Of a DNA stretch of 16,498 nucleotides, positions 7,769-14,977 are shown one piece after another. Position numbers and translations under genes: made by a program. The stretch is from the NCBI GenBank assembly GCA_900545165.1, contig UQYA01000040.1:1-16498 (forward strand), given 5' to 3'. Below the pieces are notes generated by a model. The model had not been told where the DNA came from. It saw only the letters and a list, made by a program, of their open reading frames with translations, and searched no databases. The first letter of the stretch is position 1, and every line of letters starts with the position of its first letter. The DNA comes from an uncultured Collinsella sp. Lineage in GTDB: Bacteria > Actinomycetota > Coriobacteriia > Coriobacteriales > Coriobacteriaceae.

Positions 7769-8992
7769 ATGGGACGTTTTACCAATCCTCGCGATCTGTA
7801 CTTTGGTGAGGGCGCTCGCCACGAGGTGAAGAACCTCAAGGGTAAGAAGGCCATCATCGTTTCTGGCGGCAGCTCTATGCGCCGCGGCGGGTTCCTGCAG
7901 GACGTTGAGGCCGACCTCAAAGAGGCCGGCATGGAGGTCAAGCTGTTCGAGGGCGTCGAGTCCGATCCCTCCATCGAGACCGTCATGAAGGGCGCAGCCG
8001 CTATGCGCGACTTCGAGCCCGACTGGATCGTTGCTATCGGCGGCGGTTCGCCCATCGATGCTGCTAAGGCCATGTGGGTCTTCTACGAGTATCCCGAGGA
8101 GTCCTTCGACAACATTATCCAGCCGTTCAGCTTCCCCGAGCTGCGTCAGAAGGCTCACTTCTGCGCCATTTCCTCTACCTCCGGCACTGCTACCGAGGTC
8201 ACCGCATTCTCCGTCATCACGGATTACGATAAGGGCATCAAGTACCCGCTGGCCGACTTCAACATCACCCCTGATGTCGCCATCGTCGACCCCGAGCTCA
8301 CCTACACCATGCCCGCCAAGCTGTGCGCTCACACCGGCATGGATGCTCTGACCCACTGCATGGAGGCCTACGTTTCCACCTGCGCCTCTATGTTCACCGA
8401 CGCCAACGCTCTGCACGGCATCCGCGAGATCGTCGAGTGGCTGCCCAAGTCCTATGCTGGCGACCATGAGGCCCGTCAGCACATGCACGAGGCTCAGTGC
8501 ATCGCCGGTATCGCCTTCTCCTCGGGCCTGCTCGGCATCGTTCACTCCATGGCTCACAAGACCGGTGCTGCCTTCGAGAACGGCCACATCATCCACGGTG
8601 CCGCTAACGCCATGTACCTGGGCAAGGTCATCCAGTGGAACTCCAAGGATCCCCGTGCTGCCGAGCGTTACGCTTACGTGGCCAAGGAGATCCTGCACCT
8701 TCCCGGCGAGACCAACGAGGAGCTCATCGCTGCGCTCGTCCAGAAGATCCGCGACCTCAACGACCAGCTCAACATTCCGCAGTCCATCAAGGATTACGCG
8801 AATGGTGGCGTGAAGGTCGACGCCGAGAACCCGCAGATGGTTTCCGAGGAGGAGTTCCTCGCCAAGCTGCCCGAGATCGCCGCGAACGCCGAGCAGGACG
8901 CCTGCACGCCCGAGAACCCGCGTGAGACCAAGGCTGCCGACTTCGAGAAGATCCTCAAGGCCTGCTACTACGACACCGACATCGATTTCTAA
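7769..8992 (+). CDS. Iron-containing alcohol dehydrogenase (butanol-dehydrogenase-like)
   Basis: NAD(P)-dependent reduction of aldehydes to alcohols, probably in fermentation. The 407-aa product has the family fold order: an N-terminal nucleotide-binding domain with GGGSPIDAAKAMW (about 91-103), SSTSGTATEVTAFSVI (about 135-150), then the metal-binding helical domain. Likely metal ligands are D192 and H196 (GMDALTH), H259 of VHSMAH, and H273 or H276 of NGHIIHG. Relative to AdhE-type proteins (FHIPHG) there seem to be three extra residues here (FENGHIIHG). An in-frame ATG at 7718 is rejected because AGGAGG at 7757-7762 sits six bases before the ATG at 7769. The gene has a long leader, its own terminator and no operon partner. 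The exact substrate cannot be read from sequence. Confidence 0.93.
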   Translation: MGRFTNPRDLYFGEGARHEVKNLKGKKAIIVSGGSSMRRGGFLQDVEADLKEAGMEVKLFEGVESDPSIETVMKGAAAMRDFEPDWIVAIGGGSPIDAAKAMWVFYEYPEESFDNIIQPFSFPELRQKAHFCAISSTSGTATEVTAFSVITDYDKGIKYPLADFNITPDVAIVDPELTYTMPAKLCAHTGMDALTHCMEAYVSTCASMFTDANALHGIREIVEWLPKSYAGDHEARQHMHEAQCIAGIAFSSGLLGIVHSMAHKTGAAFENGHIIHGAANAMYLGKVIQWNSKDPRAAERYAYVAKEILHLPGETNEELIAALVQKIRDLNDQLNIPQSIKDYANGGVKVDAENPQMVSEEEFLAKLPEIAANAEQDACTPENPRETKAADFEKILKACYYDTDIDF

Positions 8993-9011
8993 TCGACTCT
9001 CACTGTCTTGC

Positions 9012-9046
9012 AAGGGGTCTCGCGCTCAATGCGCGGGGCCCTTTTT
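9012..9046 (+). terminator. Terminator of the iron alcohol dehydrogenase gene
   Basis: AAGGG then TCTCGCGC pair with GCGCGGGG then CCCTT around loop TCAAT, with one bulged G and two G-T pairs, followed by TTTTT (9042-9046). It starts about 20 bases past the stop codon. Confidence 0.88.
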
Positions 9047-9050
9047 GCTA

Positions 9051-9081
9051 TGGTGCAAAGGGGTCAGGTTACTTTGCACCA
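9051..9081. repeat. Small dispersed hairpin, second copy
   Basis: TGGTGCAAAG (9051-9060) and CTTTGCACCA (9072-9081) form a perfect 10-bp stem with an 11-base loop. It shares CAAAGGGG-N-CAGG-NNN-CTTTG with the murT-gatD terminator hairpin at 2881-2919, except for one loop-side base, while the outer arms differ yet remain paired in both. There is no U-tract, so here it is not a terminator. It resembles a REP-type element. Confidence 0.65.
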
Positions 9082-9111
9082 ATCGTTGTTTGATGAAGGG
9101 CGGATTCTCGT

Positions 9112-9612
9112 ATGGCGCTTCCTATGGTTTATGGCGGTCCCGGCCGGTATGTTCAGGGGCCGGGCGAACTTTCGCGCCAGGGCAGGTATTTGTCATGGTT
9201 GGGCTGCGCTGCCTATGTCTTGTTTGACCAGGGCACCGAGGATCGGCTGTGCAGGCAGATCGTCGATGGATTTCTGGACGAAGATCTGAGCGAGCCGTTC
9301 TTTAAGATTTACAACGGTCCGTGTACGGAAGATGCCGTTGTCGAAATGGCCAAGGAAGCCCGGGCCGAGTTTTGTGACATGGTGGTGGGCATTGGCGGCG
9401 GCAAGATGCTCGATATCGCCAAGGCCGTTGCGTTTTATGCCGAGTTGCCGTTGTGCGTATGCCCCACGGCGGCTTCGATGGACGGTCCGTGCAGTGCGAT
9501 TTCGGTGCTGTATCACGAGGACGGGTCGTTCGACCGCTACCTGATGCTTGAGAAGAATCCAGACCTAGTTGTGGTCGATACCAACGTGGTCGCGGAGCCC
9601 CGCTGCGTATGA
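9112..9612 (+). CDS. GldA-like N-terminal (NAD-binding) fragment
   Basis: This 166-aa piece holds the GldA N-terminal domain: GPGRYVQGPGEL near the start, the NAD-binding GIGGGKMLDIAKAV (about 92-105), PTAASMDGPCSAISVLY (about 121-137), and NPDLVVVDT just before the break. Its stop overlaps the next start as ATGA. GAAGGG lies about 11 bases before the ATG at 9112; an ATG at 9124 is an alternative. It follows the alcohol dehydrogenase terminator, so it needs its own promoter, which I cannot place with confidence. Confidence 0.7.
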   Translation: MALPMVYGGPGRYVQGPGELSRQGRYLSWLGCAAYVLFDQGTEDRLCRQIVDGFLDEDLSEPFFKIYNGPCTEDAVVEMAKEARAEFCDMVVGIGGGKMLDIAKAVAFYAELPLCVCPTAASMDGPCSAISVLYHEDGSFDRYLMLEKNPDLVVVDTNVVAEPRCV

Positions 9613-10178
9613 CGGTCGCTGGCATGGGCGACGCGCTGGCAACGTACTTCGAGGCACGTTCGTGCGCCGCGGCGCATGGCGCCAACGAGCACGGTGGCAC
9701 GCCGGGGCACTTGGCCCTGGTTGCTGCTCGGGCCTGCTATGACACGCTCATGGAGTGCGGCGTCGCTGCCAAGCGCGATCTCAAAAAGGGACGTATATCG
9801 CCGGCGGTTGAGCGCCTGATCGAGTGCAATATTCTGCTCTCGGGTGTTGGCTTTGAGAGCGGTGGCCTATCGCTTGCCCATGCCATCGCCAACGGCTTGA
9901 CGATTCTGCCCGAGTGCAAGGCCATGCACGGCGAGGCCGTGGCATTTGGCCTGGTGGTGCAGCTGCGTCTGGAGCGTGCGCCCGAGCTCGATCAGGTGCT
10001 CGAGTTTTGCCAGCGCGTCGGTCTGCCGACGACGCTCGAGGCGCTGGGCCTTGGTGAGATTACCGATGCCGACCTGATGAGCGTTGCAAATGCGGTCTTT
10101 AAAAACGAGCGTAATATGGCCAACGAGCAGGCCAAGGTGACCAAACAAAAGCTCGTGCAGCTCATGTGCGAGGCATAG
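9609..10178 (+). CDS. GldA-like C-terminal (zinc-binding) fragment
   Basis: The 189-aa piece is the helical metal-binding domain of glycerol dehydrogenase. It starts at VAGMGDALATYFEAR, whose Asp is a zinc ligand, and contains the His ligands in SLAHAIANGLT and KAMHGEAVAFG. The start codon overlaps the preceding stop (ATGA), and GGAG lies 11 bases upstream, so translational re-initiation is possible. Whether the two pieces assemble into an active enzyme is unknown. Confidence 0.7.
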   Translation: MTVAGMGDALATYFEARSCAAAHGANEHGGTPGHLALVAARACYDTLMECGVAAKRDLKKGRISPAVERLIECNILLSGVGFESGGLSLAHAIANGLTILPECKAMHGEAVAFGLVVQLRLERAPELDQVLEFCQRVGLPTTLEALGLGEITDADLMSVANAVFKNERNMANEQAKVTKQKLVQLMCEA

Positions 10179-10258
10179 TTTGGCGCTTGATTGACCTTGT
10201 GCAATCGAGGCGGCGATAGGCCATGGGCTATTTGCCGCAAAGATGCGCCGCGTGTAAT

Positions 10259-10289
10259 TTGCCCGAGGCATGGGCCGATAGCGTATCAT
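10259..10289 (+). promoter_or_regulatory. Weak promoter candidate for the Fe-S protein gene
   Basis: TTGCCC (10259-10264) and TATCAT (10284-10289) are 19 bases apart, a wide spacing. The position, about 40 bases before the start codon, is sensible, but the match is modest. Confidence 0.3.
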
Positions 10290-10329
10290 TATCTCTTGCT
10301 TGTTTGCACTGCTCAGGGAGGGGCCGCGC

Positions 10330-11583
10330 ATGGCGCAGGAACACGATCTGTTTGATGACATTATCGAGATCAGCAAGGGTTTCGATTTTCTTAAAAACCC
10401 GCTTGGCGGTGTGACCGATGCACTCGATCCGTCGGCGCCGCAGTGGAATCCTGCCGACTACAAGGAGCGCCCGCGCGGCAACACCATTCCATGCCTGACC
10501 TGCAAAAACGAAAAGAGCGGCTGCACCGCGTGCATGGACGTGTGCCCGGTCAACGCTATCGAGGTCGAGGAAGACGCCATTGAGATCCTCGACTCCTGTC
10601 GCAAGTGCGGCCTGTGCGCCGCTGCCTGTCCGACCGAGGCGATCATCTCGCCGCGCCTGGCGCCCAAAAACCTGTATGACGATATCGTCTCTGCTGCTAC
10701 GAGCCACGAGACTGCCTACGTCACCTGCACGCGCGCCCTCAAGCGCATGCCGCGCGAGAACGAGGTCGTCGTCGCCTGCGTGGGCGATATTACTGCCGAG
10801 ACTTGGTTCTCGGTGCTTGCCGACTATCCCAACGTGAGCGTCTACCTGCCGTTGGGCGTGTGCGATAAGTGCCGCAACACCGGTGGCGAGGATATCCTGG
10901 GCGAGGCCATCGCCACCGCCGAGGAGTGGGCCGGTACGGGCATGGGCCTGGAGGTCGACCCCAGGAGCCTCAAATGCCATAAGCGCCGCGAGTACGAGCG
11001 CAAGGAGTACATGGAAAAGATTGCCCGCACGACGGGCCTAACGGTGACCAAGCTCAACCCGGCGACGGCGGCGCTGGCCTCGGTGACGCAGAAGTTGAAG
11101 GCCCACCGTCACCAGATCACGCAGCTTGAGCGTACGCTCAACACCATGTGCGGCACCACGACGACCAAGCGTCGCCGTACGCTTACGCACGGGCGGCAGC
11201 TGGTGCTCTCGACACTGCAGAATCATCCCGAGCTTGCCCAGAACATGCAGGTGAGCACGCCGGAGTGCGATTTTGACAAGTGCACGTCGTGCGGCGAGTG
11301 CGTCAGCGTGTGCCCCACGTTTGCCTGCGATTTGGTGGGAAGCGGTCGCTTTGCACTGGAGTCCACGTATTGCCTAGGTTGCGGTGCCTGCGTCAAGGTG
11401 TGTCCCGAGCATGCGCTCAAGCTTGTTGAGCACGACGCGTCCAGTCTGGTCGTCGTCGATCCCGAAGCTGAAGAAAAGGCCGCCCAGAAGGCGAAGGCTC
11501 ACGAAGAAGCTGAGAAGGTCAAGGCTGAGGCAAAGGCCAAGCTCGACAAGATGCTCGATCAGGTGGAGAAGCTCGCGGACTAG
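10330..11583 (+). CDS. Multi-cluster 4Fe-4S ferredoxin-like protein
   Basis: Probably an electron-transfer protein; its partner is unknown. The 417-aa product (start chosen from GGGAGG at 10315-10322, rejecting an in-frame ATG at 10300) has two ferredoxin modules. The N-terminal one has C55, C58, C65, C68, C72 and then C90-x2-C93-x2-C96-x3-C100-P. The C-terminal one has C318-x2-C321-x2-C324-x3-C328-P and C348-x2-C351-x2-C354-x3-C358-P, with extra C313 and C333. Between them is a domain of about 200 residues with four more cysteines (C133, C150, C178, C181, the last pair a CxxC), which could bind another metal site. The C-terminus (about 379-414) is a charged, Ala/Lys/Glu-rich helix, likely a coiled coil. 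No signal peptide or membrane segment. Four clusters are well supported; the physiological role is not. Confidence 0.85.
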   Translation: MAQEHDLFDDIIEISKGFDFLKNPLGGVTDALDPSAPQWNPADYKERPRGNTIPCLTCKNEKSGCTACMDVCPVNAIEVEEDAIEILDSCRKCGLCAAACPTEAIISPRLAPKNLYDDIVSAATSHETAYVTCTRALKRMPRENEVVVACVGDITAETWFSVLADYPNVSVYLPLGVCDKCRNTGGEDILGEAIATAEEWAGTGMGLEVDPRSLKCHKRREYERKEYMEKIARTTGLTVTKLNPATAALASVTQKLKAHRHQITQLERTLNTMCGTTTTKRRRTLTHGRQLVLSTLQNHPELAQNMQVSTPECDFDKCTSCGECVSVCPTFACDLVGSGRFALESTYCLGCGACVKVCPEHALKLVEHDASSLVVVDPEAEEKAAQKAKAHEEAEKVKAEAKAKLDKMLDQVEKLAD

Positions 11584-11630
11584 CCGGCAACCTCAATCTC
11601 TGCTTCATTTGCGCCGTCGTGGCGTCCGGA

Positions 11631-11660
11631 TTCGCCCGGATGCTGCGGCGGCGCTATACT
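11631..11660 (+). promoter_or_regulatory. Promoter candidate for ychF
   Basis: TATACT (11655-11660) is a strong -10 hexamer 37 bases before the GTG start. The TTCGCC at 11631-11636, 18 bases upstream of it, is a weak -35. Confidence 0.5.
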
Positions 11661-11697
11661 TATACGGTTTGAAGTACCTGTACCAAAAGGAGCTGTC

Positions 11698-12774
11698 GTG
11701 TCCCTTTCCATCGGTATCGTGGGCCTGCCCAACGTGGGCAAGTCGACGCTGTTCACCGCGCTTACCAAAAAGACCGGCCTTGCCGCCAACTACCCGTTTG
11801 CCACGATCGACCCCAACGTGGGTATCGTCGATGTGCCCGATAGCCGCCTGCAAAAGCTCGCCGACATCGTCAACCCGGGTCGCATTGTGCCGGCGACGGT
11901 CGAGTTTGTCGACATCGCGGGCCTGGTGAAGGGTGCCAACGAGGGCGAGGGCCTGGGCAATCAGTTCTTGGCAAACATCCGCGAGACCGATGCCATCTGC
12001 GAGGTCGTGCGTTACTTTAAGGACCCCAACGTCATGCGTGAGGTGGGCCGCACGGGCGAGTTCGTCGATCCTGCCGGCGATGCCGACACCATCATGACCG
12101 AGCTCATCCTGGCCGATATGGGAACGCTCGAGAAACAGCTGCCCAAGCTCGAGAAGGAGGCCAAGCGCGACAAGGAGCTCATGCCCAAGTTCGAGGTCGC
12201 TAAGCGCCTGCTTGCCTGGCTCAACGAGGGCAAGCGCGCCGCATCCATGGAGATGACCGACGAGGAGCGCGCTGCCGCCAAGGGCCTGTTCCTGCTCACT
12301 ATGAAGCCCATCCTGTATGTGGCCAACGTGGACGAGGATATGCTCAACGACGATCTGGCGCCCATCGATGGTGTTAAGCCGCTGCCCATCTGCGCCAAGA
12401 TCGAGGCCGAGCTTTCCGAGCTCGATCCCGAGGACGCTGCCGACTACCTGGAGAGCCTGGGCCTGGAGCAGCCCGGCCTGGACGTGCTCGCGCAGGCAGC
12501 CTACAAGCTGCTCGGCCTGCAGTCGTTCTTTACGGCTGGCGAGATGGAGGTCAAGGCCTGGACGGTGCGTCAGGGCGCGACCGCCCCGCAGGCCGCCGGC
12601 GTCATCCACACCGATTTTGAACGCGGCTTTATTAAGGCCGAGGTTATTGGCTACGACGACTACATCGAGCTCGGCGGCGAGCAGGGCGCCAAGGCCGCCG
12701 GCAAGCTGCGTATTGAGGGCAAGGACTATGTTATGGCCGATGGCGACGTCGTGCACTTCCGCTTTAACGTGTAA
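11698..12774 (+). CDS. ychF: Redox-regulated ATPase YchF (OLA1 family)
   Basis: Ribosome-associated ATPase of the Obg-related family, linked to translation and stress responses. The 358-aa length is normal. Visible parts are the P-loop GLPNVGKST (9-17), switch DIAGLVKGA (72-80), a helical insert (about 140-190), NVDE (210-213) where GTPases have NKxD, which marks the ATP preference, and a C-terminal TGS domain (about 275-357) with GATAPQAAGVIHTDFERGF. The start is GTG with AAAAGGAG 5 bases upstream. Position 35 is Ala (NYPFATI) where E. coli has a redox-sensitive Cys; this is usual in actinobacteria. The DUF1648 gene follows after 11 bases and is probably co-transcribed. Confidence 0.97.
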   Translation: MSLSIGIVGLPNVGKSTLFTALTKKTGLAANYPFATIDPNVGIVDVPDSRLQKLADIVNPGRIVPATVEFVDIAGLVKGANEGEGLGNQFLANIRETDAICEVVRYFKDPNVMREVGRTGEFVDPAGDADTIMTELILADMGTLEKQLPKLEKEAKRDKELMPKFEVAKRLLAWLNEGKRAASMEMTDEERAAAKGLFLLTMKPILYVANVDEDMLNDDLAPIDGVKPLPICAKIEAELSELDPEDAADYLESLGLEQPGLDVLAQAAYKLLGLQSFFTAGEMEVKAWTVRQGATAPQAAGVIHTDFERGFIKAEVIGYDDYIELGGEQGAKAAGKLRIEGKDYVMADGDVVHFRFNV

Positions 12775-12785
12775 GGACGACGCGC

Positions 12786-13169
12786 ATGTTTAAATATGGC
12801 AAAAAAGCTGGCTACATGGGTATTGCGCTGCTCGTACTTGCAGTGCTTCCGCTGGTGGTTGCAGCGTGTGTTATCCCCAACATTGGTTCCGAGGTGGCAA
12901 CGAAGTTTAACGCAGCCGGCGAGGTGACGCGCTGGGGTAAGAGCTACGAGCTGCTGGCACTGCCGGTGCTCAACCTGCTGCTGAGCGTGGCGACGTACTT
13001 TACGGCGGGACGCCAGGCAAAGAACAACGAGGACTCCGCTGTGATGGCACGCCTTGCGTGCGAGCGCTACCTGCGCAACGGTTGCATCACGGGTGTGTTC
13101 CTCAATGTGATCAACGTCTACTTTATGTATTCGGCGATTACTGGAACGGGCTTTGGCTTTGGTTTCTAG
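12786..13169 (+). CDS. Small membrane protein with DUF1648-type domain
   Basis: The 127-aa protein has three hydrophobic segments (about 12-32, 57-73 and 97-120). The loop after the first carries KFNAAGEVTRWGKSYELLALP, cut here as KFNAAGEVTRWGK plus a following helix; this matches the pattern of DUF1648 proteins such as the N-terminal part of SdpI-like immunity factors (HFN-x2-G-x2-DRWG). The function of stand-alone DUF1648 proteins is unknown. It follows ychF by 11 bases with an AAGGA site overlapping the ychF stop, so it is likely translated from the same mRNA. The gene ends only 9 bases from the convergent gene. Confidence 0.82.
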   Translation: MFKYGKKAGYMGIALLVLAVLPLVVAACVIPNIGSEVATKFNAAGEVTRWGKSYELLALPVLNLLLSVATYFTAGRQAKNNEDSAVMARLACERYLRNGCITGVFLNVINVYFMYSAITGTGFGFGF

Positions 13170-13178
13170 CTTGTCCTT

Positions 13179-13568
13179 TTAGGCAACGAGCCTGCACGCA
13201 TATTCAATGGCTGCTGCGAGGCCGCCGCTTGATCGTGGTTTAAAGACCATGTCGGCGGCGGCCTCGTTTTCGTATCCGGCGCCCCGAAGGGCAAGCGCGA
13301 TACCGGTTTCTAAAAGGAGCGGCAGGCCACGTTGGCTGCTTACGATTACGACAGCCTGATTGAGCGAGCAGCTGTGCGCGTGGCATTGGATGGCAAGTTC
13401 ACCTTGCGCCGGGCAAGGGACCAGAACGGCGGCGACGCGACTTGATAGCAATGCAAATGCTGTGCGCTCATCGGGAGAAAGGCATTCTGCTTCAACGACG
13501 ACGAGCTTGGGCGGCGCGCTGTTTGTGCGAAGCGTGGCTCGGTACATGCGGACCGAAGAACCCGACAT
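13179..13568 (-). CDS. Unknown 129-aa protein, divergent from an XRE regulator
   Basis: I do not recognise this protein. It is soluble, with alternating hydrophobic strands and Ala-rich helices (PPKLVVVEAECL, VAAVLVPCP, NQAVVIVSS, LETGIALALRGAG), suggesting an alpha/beta fold, and has four cysteines. In-frame ATG at 13592 is rejected because AGGAG lies seven bases before the ATG at 13568, and because that longer start would fall in the palindromic operator. It is transcribed away from the small XRE gene across a 24-bp palindrome, so it is likely that regulator's target. A hairpin with a short T-run (13218-13270) lies inside its 3' coding part. Confidence 0.7.
   Translation of the reverse strand: MSGSSVRMYRATLRTNSAPPKLVVVEAECLSPDERTAFALLSSRVAAVLVPCPAQGELAIQCHAHSCSLNQAVVIVSSQRGLPLLLETGIALALRGAGYENEAAADMVFKPRSSGGLAAAIEYACRLVA
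13218..13270 (+). terminator. Possible terminator of the ychF-DUF1648 unit inside the convergent gene
   Basis: GAGGCCGCCGC (13218-13228) pairs with GCGGCGGCCTC (13255-13265), with an inner TGGT/ACCA stem, and GTTTT follows. It is the only strong hairpin after the DUF1648 stop, which has no terminator in its 9-base gap. It also encodes part of the minus-strand protein, so the symmetry could be chance. Confidence 0.4.
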
Positions 13569-13591
13569 AGAAAACTCCTGTGTATTCGGCA

Positions 13592-13615
13592 AAACGTAAA
13601 CTATAGTTTACGTTT
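13592..13615. promoter_or_regulatory. Perfect 24-bp palindrome, probable operator
   Basis: The half-site AAACGTAAACTA is followed at once by its exact reverse complement. Its centre ACTATAGT supplies a TATAGT -10-like hexamer on each strand, facing the 129-aa gene on one side and the XRE gene on the other. Binding here would plausibly cover both promoters. No good -35 is visible for either. Confidence 0.7.
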
Positions 13616-13644
13616 ATGTTCGGCTCCATTTCAAACTCGGCTGC

Positions 13645-13863
13645 ATGGACGAACGTGCGAAACAGATTCTTGGCAGGCGGGTCGAAGAGACACGCAAGGA
13701 CCTTGGTATCTCCAAGGTTGATTTTTGTGTGGCGACAGGAATCAGCCGACCCTACCTCGACCGAATCGAAGATGGAACGGCAAATTTCACGCTCAAGGTT
13801 CTATTTAAGATCGCACCCGCACTCGGCATGACGGTGTCAGAGCTTCTCGAGGGCATTGAATAG
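13645..13863 (+). CDS. Small XRE-family helix-turn-helix regulator
   Basis: The 72-aa product is almost only an HTH_3 domain: RVEETRKDLGISKVDFCVATGISRPYLDRIEDG, given here as RVEETRKDLGISKVDF then ATGISRPYLDRIEDG, with the recognition helix near SRPYLDRIE (about 34-42) and the closing LGMTVSELLEGIE. There is no sensor domain. The ATG at 13645 is the only usable in-frame start; no clear Shine-Dalgarno site precedes it, so expression is probably low. It starts 29 bases after the 24-bp palindrome, typical of an autoregulator controlling itself and the divergent gene. The region is less GC-rich than its neighbours, hinting at acquisition. Confidence 0.88.
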   Translation: MDERAKQILGRRVEETRKDLGISKVDFCVATGISRPYLDRIEDGTANFTLKVLFKIAPALGMTVSELLEGIE

Positions 13864-13884
13864 AAGATGCCTATTGACCGGTGG

Positions 13885-14898
13885 TTACACCATCGGGATA
13901 CGGTCGTGGTTGACTTGGCTGTAGAACAGGCGCTGAATCTCGGCCGCATCACGTGACTGGCCGAGCGCCCACATGGTTTTGGCCACGAGCGTCTCGGTGG
14001 TCATATCGTCGCCGCGCAAAATACCCGGATGATCAGCGTAGGCACGGCCGACCTCATAAACACCCAGGTCGAGGCCCTCCTCGGGGACCTGCGTGGTCAT
14101 AACGACGGTGCGGCCCGAATCGACCCAGCGGAAAATCGCCTCCTGGAATGACTCGCCCGACTCACCAAACTCGGGAATACCGCCAATGCCAAAGGTCTCA
14201 AGAATTACGGCATCGTAGCTATCGGCTAGGGCGTCGAGGATACCCGGGTTCACGCCGGGCGTGAGCTTAAGGACAAACACGCGCGGATCGATACTGTCGT
14301 AGAAACGAACTGGGCTCTCATTCTGATGGGTGCCGTGAAGCCCGTTGCGCACAATGCGGTCGTTGCGGATATAGGCAATGGGCGGATAGTTGACGCTAAT
14401 GAACGCGTTAAAGCTCATGGTGCGCTGTTTGCGGGCGCGCGTACCGGCAATGGCGACGCCGCCAAACACGATCGACACATCGTGCGAGTGCTCATCGAGC
14501 GCATAGAGCAGGCTCTGGTACAGGTTGAGCTTGGCGTCGGTAAAGGGGTTGCCCATGGGCTTTTGCGAGCCGGTGAGCACGATGGGCTTGGGGCTGTCCT
14601 GAATCAGATAGGAAAGCGCCGCCGCGGTGTAGCTCATAGTGTCCGTGCCGTGTAGGATCACAAAGCCGTCGTGGTCGGCATAGCCTTCGACGATGACATC
14701 GCGGATGCGCATCCAGTCGCTCGGGCGCATATTGGTGCTGTCGATGTTCATGGGCTGCATGACGTCGAGCTCGCAGAGGCCCGAGATCTCGGGGACGCTC
14801 TGGGCGAGTTCCTCACCGGTCAGGGCGGGGGAGAGGCCGTTGCCGTCCTCGGTCGATGCGATGGTGCCGCCCGTGGCGATGAGAAGGATGCGCTTCAT
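13885..14898 (-). CDS. ansA: Type I (cytosolic) L-asparaginase
   Basis: Hydrolyses L-asparagine to aspartate and ammonia. The 337-aa product starts MKRILLIATGGTIAST, with no signal peptide, which places it in the cytosolic type I group. Both catalytic signatures are present: TGGTIAS with T12, and HGTDTM (83-88) with T85 and D86. The family segments GSQKPMGNPFTDAK and TFGIGGIPE follow. The ATG at 14898 has a TAGGA site upstream and the length matches the family (about 330-340 aa). It is transcribed divergently from guaA, ends 21 bases from the XRE stop, and no aspartase or transporter gene is adjacent. Confidence 0.95.
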   Translation of the reverse strand: MKRILLIATGGTIASTEDGNGLSPALTGEELAQSVPEISGLCELDVMQPMNIDSTNMRPSDWMRIRDVIVEGYADHDGFVILHGTDTMSYTAAALSYLIQDSPKPIVLTGSQKPMGNPFTDAKLNLYQSLLYALDEHSHDVSIVFGGVAIAGTRARKQRTMSFNAFISVNYPPIAYIRNDRIVRNGLHGTHQNESPVRFYDSIDPRVFVLKLTPGVNPGILDALADSYDAVILETFGIGGIPEFGESGESFQEAIFRWVDSGRTVVMTTQVPEEGLDLGVYEVGRAYADHPGILRGDDMTTETLVAKTMWALGQSRDAAEIQRLFYSQVNHDRIPMV

Positions 14899-14949
14899 GC
14901 TGGTATTCCTATCGTATTTGCCGCCGCAAGGGCGGAGTCGTTCGGCAGT

Positions 14950-14977
14950 ATTGTGGCACAGGGCGTCGAATGTTCAA
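14950..14977 (-). promoter_or_regulatory. Promoter candidate of ansA
   Basis: On the minus strand TTGAAC (14972-14977) and CACAAT (14950-14955) are 16 bases apart, 52 bases before the ansA start. Just upstream, TTACA-TCATC-TGTAA (14983-14997) is an inverted repeat and GTAAC recurs 10 bases later (14994-14998, 15004-15008), which could be a binding site. Confidence 0.45.

Larger units (their letters stand above)
9112..10178 (+). pseudogene. gldA: Glycerol dehydrogenase (GldA-like), frameshifted into two parts
   Basis: Together the two open frames cover a whole GldA-like enzyme (about 355 aa; the family is about 365). The break is near 9594-9602: the first frame reads VVAEPRCV-stop where the family has an A-P-x-R run, and restoring one missing base (for example GAG-GCC-CCG in place of GAGCCCCG) gives VVAEAPLRMTVAGMGDAL. 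The lost base sits beside a CCCC run. No other lesion is visible and all metal ligands remain, so the change is recent, a sequencing error, or a genuine split gene. Confidence 0.7.

Noticed and set aside
7562..9013. 483-codon minus-strand open frame across the alcohol dehydrogenase gene
   Set aside because: Antisense shadow of a gene with clear family motifs; low-complexity Gly/Val/Leu composition typical of mirror frames.
10216..10231. Near-palindrome ATAGGCCATGGGCTAT before the Fe-S gene
   Set aside because: Two mismatches, short, and poorly placed relative to the candidate promoter.
11605..12756. 383-codon minus-strand frame over ychF
   Set aside because: Shadow of the unmistakable YchF coding sequence.
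11698..12774. Loss of the redox Cys35 of YchF
   Set aside because: Ala at this place (NYPFATI) is usual for actinobacterial YchF, so it is not a novelty.
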